Origin: Gemmatimonadales bacterium
GTDB taxonomy: Bacteria > Gemmatimonadota > Gemmatimonadetes > Longimicrobiales > Gaopeijiaceae
Assembly (NCBI GenBank): GCA_007692605.1
Contig: REBS01000073.1
Coordinates: forward strand, 1-34,014
Reading direction: 5' to 3'
DNA: 34,014 nucleotides
Shown here: positions 24,690-33,918 of the stretch, piece by piece
How the letters are laid out: each line of letters starts with the position of its first letter
Position numbering within the stretch: the first letter of the stretch is position 1
Notes under the pieces: model-generated
What the model was told of the DNA's origin: nothing
Database searches by the model: none
The model's input: only the letters and a program-made list of their open reading frames with translations
Position numbers and translations under genes: made by a program

Positions 24690-24929
24690 ATGCGAACGAC
24701 CATCGAACTCAGAGACGACCAGAGGGCGAAACTGCTCGAGATGGCGGCCCGCCGTGGCGAGAAGGGCTTCTCTCGGCTGATCCAGGAGGCCGTCGACCGC
24801 TACCTCGACGAGGAGGCGCGCCGGGACCGGTCCGTCGAAGAAGCGCTGGCGGCGGTCGGCAGCCTCTCCGATGACGAGGCCGAAGCGCTCGAGCGCGCGG
24901 CTCGCCGGCTCAGAGAGAACTGGCGTTGA
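24690..24929 (+). CDS. vapB: VapB-type ribbon-helix-helix antitoxin
   Basis: This 79-residue protein begins MRTTIELRDDQRAKLLEMAA, an Arc/CopG-like beta strand and helix, and continues with GFSRLIQEAVDRYLDEE, the second DNA-binding helix. The C-terminal half is acidic and helical (LSDDEAEALERAARRLRENW), the part that would wrap and inhibit the toxin. It should repress its own promoter with VapC. No ribosome site precedes ATG 24690. The stop TGA (24927-24929) overlaps the TTG start of the toxin. Confidence 0.88.
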   Translation: MRTTIELRDDQRAKLLEMAARRGEKGFSRLIQEAVDRYLDEEARRDRSVEEALAAVGSLSDDEAEALERAARRLRENWR

Positions 24930-25318
24930 TCGTCGCCGATACCGACGTGCTCATCGACGCCCTTCGGGGTCGGGCGCCCGCTGCACGGGCGATCGAGGAT
25001 CTGCTCCGAAGCCGCCGGCTCGCCACGACGGCCATCACCCGGCTCGAGCTGGGGGTGGGCGCGCAGCTCGCGACCCAGCGCAGCGCGGTGACCGCGCTTC
25101 TCGCCACCATGCCCGTCCTGCCGCTCGATGCCGAAGCCGCAGCGGTCGCGGCCAGGGTCGGTGCGTCCCTGCGAACCGCAGGGAAGGCGATCCCCATGGC
25201 GGACCTTGCGATCGCGGGCATCTGCCTGACTCTCGACCTGTCGTTGTTCACCCGGAACCGTCGGCACTTCGAGCGCATCGACGGTCTGCGCCTGGTGGAG
25301 GCAGAGCGATTCGGCTGA
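24926..25318 (+). CDS. vapC: VapC PIN-domain ribonuclease toxin
   Basis: This 130-residue PIN protein starts at TTG 24926, overlapping the antitoxin stop as TTGA. Active-site acids are in place: Asp5 (IVADTDVLID), Glu41 (AITRLELGV) and Asp93 (IPMADLAIAG), followed by the LFTRNRRHFERIDGLRLVE ending typical of VapC. Such toxins cut specific RNAs, often initiator tRNA or rRNA; the target here cannot be told. The pair looks intact. Confidence 0.92.
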   Translation: MIVADTDVLIDALRGRAPAARAIEDLLRSRRLATTAITRLELGVGAQLATQRSAVTALLATMPVLPLDAEAAAVAARVGASLRTAGKAIPMADLAIAGICLTLDLSLFTRNRRHFERIDGLRLVEAERFG

Positions 25319-25426
25319 GGGGGCCCGTGACCAGGGCAGCCCCTCCGCTGCGGGCCGGTATTCCTTAGATTTCCGCGTCCATCGGAACGCGGCCGCACCG
25401 AACCACCTTACGCCCGGATCCCGCCC

Positions 25427-26134
25427 ATGCCCGAGCCCGTGCTCACCACCCGTGGAGTCACCCGGATCTACGAGATGGGCGAGATCGAGGTCCAGGCCCT
25501 GCGCGGGGTCGACTTCGAGCTGATGGAATCGGAGTTCCTGGTCCTGGTCGGCGCGTCGGGGAGTGGCAAGTCGACGCTCATGAACATCCTGGGGGGGCTG
25601 GACCGGCCCACCGACGGCACCGTCCACTTCCGCGACCGGGAGCTGACCCGGGCCAGCGACCGCGAGCTCACCGAGTACCGGCGCAACCACGTCGGCTTCA
25701 TCTTCCAGTTCTACAACCTCATGCCCTCGCTCACGGCCCGCGAGAACGTCGCCCTCGTGACCGAGATCACCCGCGACCCCATGCCGGCCGACGAAGCGCT
25801 GGCCCTGGTCGGGCTCGAGCACCGCCTCGACCACTTTCCCTCGCAGCTCTCGGGGGGCGAGCAGCAGCGGGTGGCGGTGGCCCGCGCCATCGCGAAGCGC
25901 CCGGAGCTCCTCTTGTGCGACGAGCCGACGGGGGCGCTGGACTACCGCTCCGGGGTGGTCGTGCTCGAGGTGATCGAGCGGGTGAATCGCGAGCTGGGCA
26001 CGGCGACCGCGGTGATCACCCACAACGCCCCGATCTCGGCGATGGCCTCGAGGGTCGTCACCCTGCATGACGGAGCCATCGACGAGGAGCGGCACAACGA
26101 GACCCGGGCCCCCGCATCCGAGATCCGCTGGTGA
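25427..26134 (+). CDS. ABC transporter ATPase (MacB/LolD-like)
   Basis: This 235-residue ATPase has Walker [10 protein letters not shown] (42-50), the Q-loop [12 protein letters not shown] (91-102), signature [14 protein letters not shown] (141-154), Walker B LLLCDE (161-166) and the H-loop in VITHNAP. It belongs to the group that powers FtsX-type permeases by mechanotransmission. It is the first gene of a five-gene run; the permease start overlaps its stop as GTGA. The 108 nt before it contain no clear promoter match. Confidence 0.93.
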   Translation: MPEPVLTTRGVTRIYEMGEIEVQALRGVDFELMESEFLVLVGASGSGKSTLMNILGGLDRPTDGTVHFRDRELTRASDRELTEYRRNHVGFIFQFYNLMPSLTARENVALVTEITRDPMPADEALALVGLEHRLDHFPSQLSGGEQQRVAVARAIAKRPELLLCDEPTGALDYRSGVVVLEVIERVNRELGTATAVITHNAPISAMASRVVTLHDGAIDEERHNETRAPASEIRW

Positions 26135-28509
26135 GGTTCTCGCCGAGCGCCCTCGACCGGAAGCTGATCCGTGACCTGAAGGGGATGCTGGGCCAGGGGA
26201 TCACGATCTCGCTCGTGGTGGCGGCCGGGATCTCGGGCTTTTTGACCCTGCGGGCGACCTATTCCTCGCTCCTGGAATCGCGCGACCAGTACTACGAGGA
26301 GTACCGGTTCGGCGATGTCTTCGCCCAGCTCGATCGCGCCCCCGAGAGCGTGGCCGAGCGGCTGGAATCGGTGCCCGGGGTCGCCCTGGTGCACACCCGG
26401 GTGGCCGAGTCGGCCCGCATCCTGATGGAGGGGCCCGCCCAGACCCCGCAGGCGCTGATCCTGAGTCTGCCGCCCGGGGGCGACGCTCCGCTGAACCAGG
26501 TCCTGCTCCGTGAGGGTCGATGGCCCGGAGCCGGGGAGAGCGACGAAGCCCTCCTCCTGGATACCTTTGCCGAGCGATGGGAGGTGGCCGCGGGGGATAC
26601 CCTGGGCGTGGTGATGAACGGCTCGCTCAGGTCGGTGCGGATCACGGGGCTCGCCACCTCGCCCGAGTTCATCTACCCGATGCCCCCGGGGGGCGCGCTG
26701 ATTCCCGATGACGAGCGCTTCGCGGTGCTCTGGATGGATCGTCGGGGGATGGCGCCCATCTTCCGGATGGAGGGGGCCTTCAACGACGTGGTGGTCCGGA
26801 TGAATCCGGGGGCGCTGGAGCGGGAGGTGCTCGCGGGGATCGACGGGGTGCTCGAGCCCTACGGAGGCCGGGGGGCGGTGGGACGCGACCTTCAGCCCTC
26901 GAACTTCATTCTGGACGGGGAACTCGAACAGCTCCGGCAGTTCTCGACGGTGGTGCCGATCATCTTTCTGGGGGTGGCGGCCTTCCTGCTGAACATGGTG
27001 CTCTCGCGGCTCCTTCACCTGCAGCGCACGCAGGTGGCGGCGCTCAAGGCGCTGGGCTACCACGATTCCGAGGTCGGGCTCCACTACCTGAAGATGACGC
27101 TGGGGGTGGTGATCGCCGGCTCGGTCCTGGGGGTGGTTCTGGGATGGTACCTGGGGCGCGCCATGACCCTCTTCTACGGCAACTTCTTCGGCTTTCCGAT
27201 CCTCGGATTCCGGATGGGGTGGAGGGCGCCGCTGGCCGGGATCCTGATCGCGGGGGGCGCGGGGGTGATCGGGGCCTTCACGGCGCTGCGAAAGATCCTG
27301 GCCCTCTCGCCCGCCGAGGCGATGTCGCCCGAACCGCCGGCACGCTACCGGCCCACCCTGCCCGAGCGGATGGGGCTGGGGCGGCTCGTGGGGCCGATGG
27401 GGCGGATGGTCCTGCGGGAGCTGGGGCGGAGGCCTCTTCGGACCGGTCTCTCGGCGCTGGGGATCGCGCTGGCGATCGCGATCGTGGTGGTGGGGCGGTT
27501 CAGCGAGGACGCCATGAACTACCTGATGGAGGAGCAGTTCTACCGGGCCTGGCGGGAAAATGTGACGGTGGCCTTCACCGGGCCGACCCCCGAGCGGGCG
27601 ATCCGCGAGATCGCGGCGCTGCCCGGGGTGGCGCACGCCGAGGGGATGCGGGTGACCTCGGTGCGGATGTACGCGGGGCACCGGTGGCGCGATGTGCCCC
27701 TGCAGGGGTATCCCGACGAGGTGCGGCTGCGGCAGCTGCTCGACGCCGACGGGCGGCTCCGGGCCTTTCCCGAAGAAGGAGTCGTGATCACCGAGAAGCT
27801 GGGCGAGGTGCTGGGGATCGCGCCGGGGGACTCGGTGCGGGTGACGCTCAGGGAGGGCCGGCCGGGCGAGGCGACGCTCCGGATCACCGGCACGGTCGAC
27901 GAGATGCTCGGGATGCAGGGGCACATGCGGCTCGGTGATCTGAACGCCCTGCTCGCCGAGGGTCCGGTGGTGAGCCAGGCGCTGGTGCAGATCGATCCGC
28001 GCGATGTGGAGGCGCTCGAGGCCCGGCTGATGGAGTGGCCCGGGGTGCTCGATGTGGCGAGCCGCGACGCGCTGGTGGAGCGCTTTCGGGAGCAGAGCGC
28101 CGAGATGCTCACGGTCATGACGCTGATCCTGACCCTGTTCGCCTCGGTGATCGCGGCCGGGGTGGTCTACAACAACGCCCGGGTGGCGGTGTCGATGCGC
28201 GAGAGGGACCTGGCCTCGCTGCGGGTGCTGGGCTTCAGTCGCCGCGAGATCTCGACCGTGCTGCTCGGGGAGATGGGGGTGCAGGTGCTGATCGCGATCC
28301 CGCCGGGGCTCTGGATCGGCCACCGGCTCTGCGTGTGGATCGCGGGCACGGTGGACCCGGAGCGCTACCGGCTTCCGGTGGTGCTGAGTGCCGAGACCTA
28401 CGGGTTCGCGGTGTCGGTGATCCTGGTGGCGGCGACCGCGAGCGCGCTCCTGGTGCGACGCAAGCTGGACCGGCTGGACCTGATCGGGGTCCTCAAGACG
28501 AGGGAGTAG
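26131..28509 (+). CDS. ABC transporter permease with two FtsX domains
   Basis: This 792-residue permease starts at GTG 26131. After an N-terminal membrane segment (about 15-35) comes a large extracytoplasmic domain, then FtsX domain 1 with [20 protein letters not shown] and [14 protein letters not shown], a middle membrane helix ([16 protein letters not shown]), a second extracytoplasmic domain and FtsX domain 2 ([35 protein letters not shown]). Such double-length permeases with a separate ATPase and a fusion protein export substrates or remodel the envelope; the cargo is unknown. The fusion protein follows after three nt. Confidence 0.92.
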   Translation: MRFSPSALDRKLIRDLKGMLGQGITISLVVAAGISGFLTLRATYSSLLESRDQYYEEYRFGDVFAQLDRAPESVAERLESVPGVALVHTRVAESARILMEGPAQTPQALILSLPPGGDAPLNQVLLREGRWPGAGESDEALLLDTFAERWEVAAGDTLGVVMNGSLRSVRITGLATSPEFIYPMPPGGALIPDDERFAVLWMDRRGMAPIFRMEGAFNDVVVRMNPGALEREVLAGIDGVLEPYGGRGAVGRDLQPSNFILDGELEQLRQFSTVVPIIFLGVAAFLLNMVLSRLLHLQRTQVAALKALGYHDSEVGLHYLKMTLGVVIAGSVLGVVLGWYLGRAMTLFYGNFFGFPILGFRMGWRAPLAGILIAGGAGVIGAFTALRKILALSPAEAMSPEPPARYRPTLPERMGLGRLVGPMGRMVLRELGRRPLRTGLSALGIALAIAIVVVGRFSEDAMNYLMEEQFYRAWRENVTVAFTGPTPERAIREIAALPGVAHAEGMRVTSVRMYAGHRWRDVPLQGYPDEVRLRQLLDADGRLRAFPEEGVVITEKLGEVLGIAPGDSVRVTLREGRPGEATLRITGTVDEMLGMQGHMRLGDLNALLAEGPVVSQALVQIDPRDVEALEARLMEWPGVLDVASRDALVERFREQSAEMLTVMTLILTLFASVIAAGVVYNNARVAVSMRERDLASLRVLGFSRREISTVLLGEMGVQVLIAIPPGLWIGHRLCVWIAGTVDPERYRLPVVLSAETYGFAVSVILVAATASALLVRRKLDRLDLIGVLKTRE

Positions 28510-28512
28510 AGG

Positions 28513-29745
28513 ATGGCAGACAAGGGAGGCTCGAAGATGGGCTGGGAAGCCCCACGCTGGGTGCGGACCGGTGCGATGGTGCTGGGGGCGCTGGTGGTGG
28601 TGGCGGTCCTGGTCTTCGCCCTGCGACCCCAGCCGGTGCCGGTGGATCTGGCCACGGTGGATCGCGGCGAGATCGAGGTCGTGGTCGACGAGGATGGGCG
28701 GACCCAGGTGCGGGACCGCTACCGGATCACGGCGCCCGTGGCCGGCACCCTGCGGCGGGTGACCCTCGAGCCCGGAGACGAGGTGGCCGAGGGCGACCCG
28801 GTGGTGTGGCTCGATGGTCCCGAGGTGGGGGTCACGGACTCCCGGACCCGCGCCCAGCTCCAGACCCGGATCGCCGCCGCCGAGGCGGGGGTGGGTCGGG
28901 CCGAGGCGATGGTCGAGGCGGCCGAGGCGGGGCTGGTCGAGGCCCGCGACCAGTTGCGGCGCCAGGAGATCCTGCTCGAGCAGTCCGGGGGGTCGACGTC
29001 GGCCGTCGAACGGGCCCGGGCGATGCTGCGGGCCCGCGAGGCCGAGGTCCGCTCGGCGGAGTTCTCGGTGCGGGCGGCCGAGGGCGAGGTCGAGGACCTG
29101 CGCCTGGCGCTGGCCCGTCCGGGGGGCGCTGCGGGGGGCGCTGCCGAGGCGCCGCTCGAGCTGCGCTCCCCGGTGGCGGGCCGGGTGCTTCAGGTCCACC
29201 GCGAGAGCGCGGGGGCCGTGGCGCCGGGAGAGCTCATCCTGGAGGTGGGTGATCCGGGGCGTCTCGAGGTGGTCGTGGATCTGCTCTCGGGCGACGCGGT
29301 GCGCGTGGTGCCGGGGGCCGAGGCGGTGATCCGCCGTTGGGGAGGCGACGAGGACCTCCCTGCGGTGGTGCGTCGGGTCGATCCCTCGGGCTTCACCCGG
29401 GTCTCTGCGCTGGGGATCGAGGAGCAGCGGGTCAATGTGATCCTGGATCCGGAGGGGGCCTCGGAGCTCTGGGCCCGGCTGGGCGACGGCTTTCGGGTCG
29501 AGGCGCGCATCCGGATCGACCGGACGGACTCGGTGCTGAGGGTGCCCTCGGGGGCGCTCTTTCGCAACGACGAGGGGTGGGCGGTCTTCCTGGCGGGGGA
29601 CGGGCGCATCGAGGAGCGCAATGTCGAGGTGGGCCGCCGAAGTCCCGCCATGGCCGAGGTGGTGTCGGGGGTCGACGAGGGGGACCGGGTGGTCGTGTTT
29701 CCGGGGGATCGGGTCGAGGCCGGCGTCCGGTACCGGGAGCGCTGA
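28513..29745 (+). CDS. HlyD/MacA-type membrane-fusion protein
   Basis: This 410-residue adaptor has one N-terminal membrane segment (about 20-38), a split lipoyl domain (RYRITAPVAGTLRRVTLEPG and LELRSPVAGRVLQVHRESAG), between them a long alpha-helical hairpin rich in Ala and Glu (about 110-205), and a beta-barrel and membrane-proximal part ending VVSGVDEGDRVVVFPGDRVE. It would link the permease to the outer membrane, though no TolC-like gene is in the window. It lies three nt after the permease and three nt before the glycosyltransferase. Confidence 0.92.
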   Translation: MADKGGSKMGWEAPRWVRTGAMVLGALVVVAVLVFALRPQPVPVDLATVDRGEIEVVVDEDGRTQVRDRYRITAPVAGTLRRVTLEPGDEVAEGDPVVWLDGPEVGVTDSRTRAQLQTRIAAAEAGVGRAEAMVEAAEAGLVEARDQLRRQEILLEQSGGSTSAVERARAMLRAREAEVRSAEFSVRAAEGEVEDLRLALARPGGAAGGAAEAPLELRSPVAGRVLQVHRESAGAVAPGELILEVGDPGRLEVVVDLLSGDAVRVVPGAEAVIRRWGGDEDLPAVVRRVDPSGFTRVSALGIEEQRVNVILDPEGASELWARLGDGFRVEARIRIDRTDSVLRVPSGALFRNDEGWAVFLAGDGRIEERNVEVGRRSPAMAEVVSGVDEGDRVVVFPGDRVEAGVRYRER

Positions 29746-29748
29746 GGG

Positions 29749-30951
29749 GTGACCCTTCTGGCGCTGCTCGGCATCCTTCCCTGGGTGGCCCTCGGGGTGC
29801 TCATGGCCTTCTTCATCCGGGAGCCGCGGCCGCTCCCGTTGCGGACCGAGGTCCCCGGCCCCGGGCCCACCGGTGACGACGATGCGGTGCAGGTGTCCAT
29901 TGTGGTCCCGGCCCGAAACGAGGCCCGGAACGTGGAGCGATGCCTGGAGAGCCTGGCCCGGATGGAGGGGGTGGCCTTCGAGGTGATCCTGGTCGACGAT
30001 CGGTCCACCGACGACACGGCCCGGATTGCCCGAACGGTCGCGCCCGGTCGGGCGCGGGAGCTTCGGGTGATCGATGGGGAGCCCCTTCCCGAAGGTTGGT
30101 TCGGAAAACCCTGGGCGTGCCGGCAGGGAGCGAACGCGGCGCGGGGCCAACTCCTCCTGTTTACCGACGCCGACACCGAACACCACCCCGATCTGCTGGT
30201 CCGCTCGCTGGCCGCCATGCGCGAGGATGACGCCGCCGTCCTCTCCCTCCTGGGCCGCCAGGAGATGGGCACCGTGGGGGAGCGGCTGGTGCAGCCGCAG
30301 GTGTTCACCCTGATCGGGCTGCGATTTCGGAGCCTGGACCGGGTGATCGATCCGGAGCGGTGGACCGAGGCGATCGCCAACGGGCAGTTCGTGCTCGTGG
30401 AGCGCGACGCGTACGAGGCCATCGGGGGCCACGAGGCGGTGCGGGGCGAGGTGGTCGAGGATCTGCGCCTGGCCCAGGAGCTGGTGCGGGCCGGGCATCG
30501 GCTGACGGTGCGGCAGGGCGAAGACGTGTTCAGCACCCGCATGTACACCTCGCTCCGGGAGCTCGTCGACGGGTGGACCAAGAACGTGTCGGTGGGGGCC
30601 CGCCAGTCGGCCGACCGGTGGGGCCGGTGGGCGCTTCCCGGGATCGTGGCCTTTCTCGCCGTGGCGTGGATGGCCCCGGCGCTGGGGCTCGCGGCGGGTG
30701 CGGCCGCGGTGGGGGCCGGGTGGATCGGCCCGGCGCACCCCCTGCTGGTCTGGGCCGGGGTGACCTGGATCTTCGCGGTCTTCATCTGGATGGGGGCGTA
30801 CGCCCGGTTCGGGGTTTCGCCCCTGTACGCCCTCCTCTACCCGCTGGGGACCGCGGTGCTGATCTATATCCTGATCCGAAGCGGGCTGCGGGGCACCCGG
30901 CGGATCGAATGGAAGGGACGGCGCTATGAGCGCGGAACCACGACACCCTGA
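29749..30951 (+). CDS. Family 2 glycosyltransferase, membrane-anchored (CrtQ-like)
   Basis: This 400-residue protein starts at GTG 29749. An N-terminal membrane segment is followed by a GT-A domain: VSIVVPARNEARNVERCLES, VDDRSTDDTA, the metal-binding DADTEHHPDLL and VEDLRLAQELVRAGH (catalytic ED). Three or four membrane helices form the C-terminus. The arrangement matches the CrtQ/hopene-associated group, which act on carotenoids or other lipids; the substrate here is unknown and no carotenoid genes are near. Its end overlaps queG by 26 nt. Confidence 0.88.
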   Translation: MTLLALLGILPWVALGVLMAFFIREPRPLPLRTEVPGPGPTGDDDAVQVSIVVPARNEARNVERCLESLARMEGVAFEVILVDDRSTDDTARIARTVAPGRARELRVIDGEPLPEGWFGKPWACRQGANAARGQLLLFTDADTEHHPDLLVRSLAAMREDDAAVLSLLGRQEMGTVGERLVQPQVFTLIGLRFRSLDRVIDPERWTEAIANGQFVLVERDAYEAIGGHEAVRGEVVEDLRLAQELVRAGHRLTVRQGEDVFSTRMYTSLRELVDGWTKNVSVGARQSADRWGRWALPGIVAFLAVAWMAPALGLAAGAAAVGAGWIGPAHPLLVWAGVTWIFAVFIWMGAYARFGVSPLYALLYPLGTAVLIYILIRSGLRGTRRIEWKGRRYERGTTTP

Positions 30952-32194
30952 CGGTCGCCGCGAGGTCCTCCTCGAATGGGCCCGCGAGGAGGGGTTCGAT
31001 CGGGTGGGGGTGGCGACCCCCGAGCCCTCGGAGCAGGCGGCGTTCCTGGAGCGCTGGGTGGACGAGGGGTACCACGGCGAGATGGAGTACCTGGCGCGGC
31101 CCGATGCCCTGGAGCGCCGGGGCGATCCGTCGCGGAATCTCGAGGGGCTCCGCTCGATCCTGGTCGTGGGGCACGACTATGCCCAGCCCGATCCCGAGGG
31201 GGTCCCCGACGATCCGGCGCGGGGTGTGATCGCGCGCTACGCCCGGGGGCGCGACTACCACCGGGTCATGAAAAAGGCGCTGGAGCGGATTCTTCGCCGC
31301 CTGGAGGCCTATGAGGGGCGATCGATCGCCGGGCGCGCCTACGTCGACACCGGCCCCCTGCTCGAGCGGGAGCTGGGCCGGCGGGCCGGGCTCGGTTGGT
31401 TCGGGCGCAACACCATGCTGATCGATCCCAAGGGGGGCTCGTACTTCTTTCTGGGTGCGCTGCTGCTCCCGGTCGAGGTCACCCCCGACGCGCCCTTCAC
31501 TGCGGACCGCTGCGGGAGCTGCCGGGCGTGCCTCGTCGCCTGCCCCACCGGGGCGCTCCTGGGCCGCGACGAGGACGGCGCACCCGTGATGGATGCGCGC
31601 CGCTGCATCTCGTACCTGACGATCGAGAACCCCGGGCCCATCCCGCGCGAGCTCCGGCCGCTGATGGGCAACCGGGTGTACGGGTGTGATATCTGTCAGG
31701 AGGTGTGTCCATTTCCGCGTAAATTTTCCGAGCCCTCCACCGAACCCTCATACGCAGCCCGGGGGCCAGGCGACCGACCCGTCGGCGTCGAGCCAGATCC
31801 ATCGGCTCCGGATGCGCCGCATCCGGGTACTGACGCCCCACCGCTCGTCGAGTTGCTGTCGATGGCCCTTTCGGAAGAATCCTGGGCGTCCTTCTCTCGG
31901 GGCTCGGCGATCCGGCGAGCGGGACGGTCCGGGTTCGCGCGGAATGTTTCCGTATCGTTGGGCAACTGGTTGTCGGAGGAGGAGGATCCCTCGCCCGAGG
32001 CACTTTCCGTGCTCATGGAAGCGCTCTCTGATCCCGTGGCGTTGGTACGGGGGCACGCCGCCTGGGCGCTGGGATGCGTTGGTTCGGTCGAGGTGGTCGA
32101 GGTGTTGTCGACGGCGTTGGAGGAAGAAGACGACGATTTCGTTCTCGGAGAGTTGGAGCTTGCCATTGCCCGATGCTTGCCGAGCCCGAAGTAA
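30926..32194 (+). CDS. queG: Epoxyqueuosine reductase (QueG)
   Basis: This 422-residue enzyme makes the last step of queuosine synthesis on tRNA, reducing epoxyqueuosine with a cobalamin and two 4Fe-4S clusters. Cluster ligands are RCGSCRACLVACP (Cys196, 199, 202, 206) and Cys227 with CDICQEVCP (Cys254, 257, 261). The catalytic acid is Asp141 in YVDTGPLLER, and GLGWFGRNTMLI is the cofactor region. HEAT-like repeats (DPVALVRGHAAWALGCVG) at the C-terminus are expected in the long form. A Pro/Asp-rich stretch at about 271-312 is unusual. ATG 30926 lies within the glycosyltransferase gene. The gene ends at the boundary of the recombinase remnant. Confidence 0.95.
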   Translation: MSAEPRHPDGRREVLLEWAREEGFDRVGVATPEPSEQAAFLERWVDEGYHGEMEYLARPDALERRGDPSRNLEGLRSILVVGHDYAQPDPEGVPDDPARGVIARYARGRDYHRVMKKALERILRRLEAYEGRSIAGRAYVDTGPLLERELGRRAGLGWFGRNTMLIDPKGGSYFFLGALLLPVEVTPDAPFTADRCGSCRACLVACPTGALLGRDEDGAPVMDARRCISYLTIENPGPIPRELRPLMGNRVYGCDICQEVCPFPRKFSEPSTEPSYAARGPGDRPVGVEPDPSAPDAPHPGTDAPPLVELLSMALSEESWASFSRGSAIRRAGRSGFARNVSVSLGNWLSEEEDPSPEALSVLMEALSDPVALVRGHAAWALGCVGSVEVVEVLSTALEEEDDDFVLGELELAIARCLPSPK

Positions 32195-32196
32195 CT

Positions 32197-33856
32197 TGGC
32201 GCATGGGGATCAGACCGCAGAATCACGACGGCCGTCTTCTCATTGGCTTTCTTCATGCCAGGGATCGGTTCTACCACGATCTGCAGATCCAGGACCCACC
32301 AGTCCAGCAGAAGGCGACGCTCATCCAAGCCGACCCTGTCCCACGTTTCGGCTAGGTTACGGGTCTCATCAATGACCGTGGAGAGACGGTCCCATGCGAT
32401 CTCTCGGGAGCGCTGATACTCAACCGCCTTCTCGACCTCTGCGCGAGCAGCATCCAACTGCTGCTGGGTCGCCTCCAGTTCGTCCAGGTATGCCTCCTCA
32501 TCGATGTTTCTCTCTTGCAGGCGAGCCAGGACACGGACCTGCTGGCTGTGTTGCTCCTCCAGAGTCTTGACCTGTCTCTCGGCCGAGGCCAACGCGGCGA
32601 CGGCACCGCGCTCGAATTCTTCCTTCTCAAGGATCAGATCCCGGATTTCGCTCTCGTAGCTCGCCGACGCCCTCTCTTGGAGAATCAGGTCCTTGCAGGC
32701 GTCCTCGAGTTCACCCGCCTTTAGCGTCCAGCCTCGACACCCGTATTCGACGGAGGCCTCCCATACCTCGGGATGATTGACCTTGTGAGGCTTCGGGTGA
32801 ACGTAGGTACGCTCGTTGCCCTGCGTCTTGCCGGTCCGCCCGCCGTGGTACTCGATCCCGCAGCGGGCGCAGACAGGCTTTAGGATAAATGTACCCTTCG
32901 AGGTCCGCTTCTTGTTTCGGGGTTCCCCCTTCCGGCGCTTTGCCTCCTGCACGACCTTGTCGAAGAGATTTCGGTCAACCAGAGCGTCCCATTGCGCCGG
33001 ATGCCACGCCGCATTGCCTTCGGCGTCCCTCACTTTCACTTCCCCGATGAGGTGCCGATTTGTCAGGAAGTTCTTGATATGCCGGTGCCCAAGCGAGCCC
33101 CCCTGTGGCCCACGCAATCCGAGTTTGTACAGGTCCTCGCCGATTCCCTTGTATGACGCGCCGGCGATGAAATTCGGCGGCCTTGCTCCAGAATGGGAGA
33201 ACGTCAGGATCCTCGACAAGCACAGTACCTCCCCCACCTGGCATCGAGTTCTCGCCAGGCTTGAGCACGCTCTGCTCCTTCGTGTCCATGCGCAGCGTTC
33301 CCCATGGGGCTTGCCCGTTCACCCACCAGCCGTTCCTGCCTTCGCTCCGGCGACCACGCGTCACGTTCTCAGAAAGGTCCTTCGAGTAGACCGCCGCAGC
33401 ATAGGCATGAACGGCGATGTTGACCACATCGGCCAGGCCGTTACCAGTGCGGGGAACCGTCAGGAAATGGAGCTCCCAGTTGGCTTGCTCGAAATCGTTG
33501 TAGACACTGATGAAGGCCAAGATGTCCGGCTCCCCGTTGCGGTCGAGGATCCGACCGAACCGGTGCGGCGCCCACCATTCGACACGGCCCTTTCCGTTGG
33601 GGGGAGGGTTGGACTTGCAAAAATCAAGGAGATCCTGGAAGCCGGGGCGGTCGAAGCTGGTTCCGCTACGGCTCTCCTCCCAACACCAGGCGGGGTCGAC
33701 CGATCCCCACTCCTTCTCCATGGCTGCGATCTGTTGGTCATGTGAGAATTGCTGTTTGTGGTTCTCTCGAGAGCTCTTTCGGGTGACTCTGACGCGGTCG
33801 GGAACCACGCCTCCCTGAGCTTCGAGGCGGTGTCTCCAGTTCGTGAACTCAGTCAT
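32197..33856 (-). pseudogene. Large serine recombinase, frameshifted
   Basis: ATG 33856 follows AAGGAGGA closely. The first about 228 residues are a resolvase catalytic domain: RKSSREN with likely nucleophile Ser28, FSHDQQIAAMEKEW, SRSGTSFDRPGFQDLL and WAPHRFGR. At 33170-33172 an extra base in a T-run (AAA on the plus strand) shifts the frame. The next frame continues exactly with FIAGASYKGIGEDLYKLGLR (recombinase domain), the zinc ribbon (CARCGIEYHGG...EYGCRGW), a coiled coil at about 32390-32640 and the usual end DWWVLDLQIVVEPIPGMKKA. Without the shift it would be one protein. That frame lacks a stop near its natural end and runs on antisense to queG to 31696. Composition is less GC-rich than the neighbours, fitting acquisition by transfer. 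Confidence 0.88.
33433..33487. repeat. 55-bp direct repeat, copy 1 (inside recombinase)
   Basis: This block is identical base for base to 33960-34014, 527 bp away. It encodes QANWELHFLTVPRTGNGL of the catalytic domain. Similarity drops sharply on the side nearer 33408. Confidence 0.95.
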
Positions 33857-33918
33857 ATTCCTCCTTCGTTGGGTGTTGTTCCTCTTTCAGCGGGGGTATC
33901 ACGCAGGCGTCTGCGATG

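Noticed and set aside
25942-30738. A stop-free minus-strand frame of about 1600 codons opposite the ABC operon
   Set aside because: The plus strand holds well-supported, domain-matching genes; the opposite frame is rich in His, Arg, Pro and Gly with no domain, as expected of an antisense shadow in GC-rich DNA.
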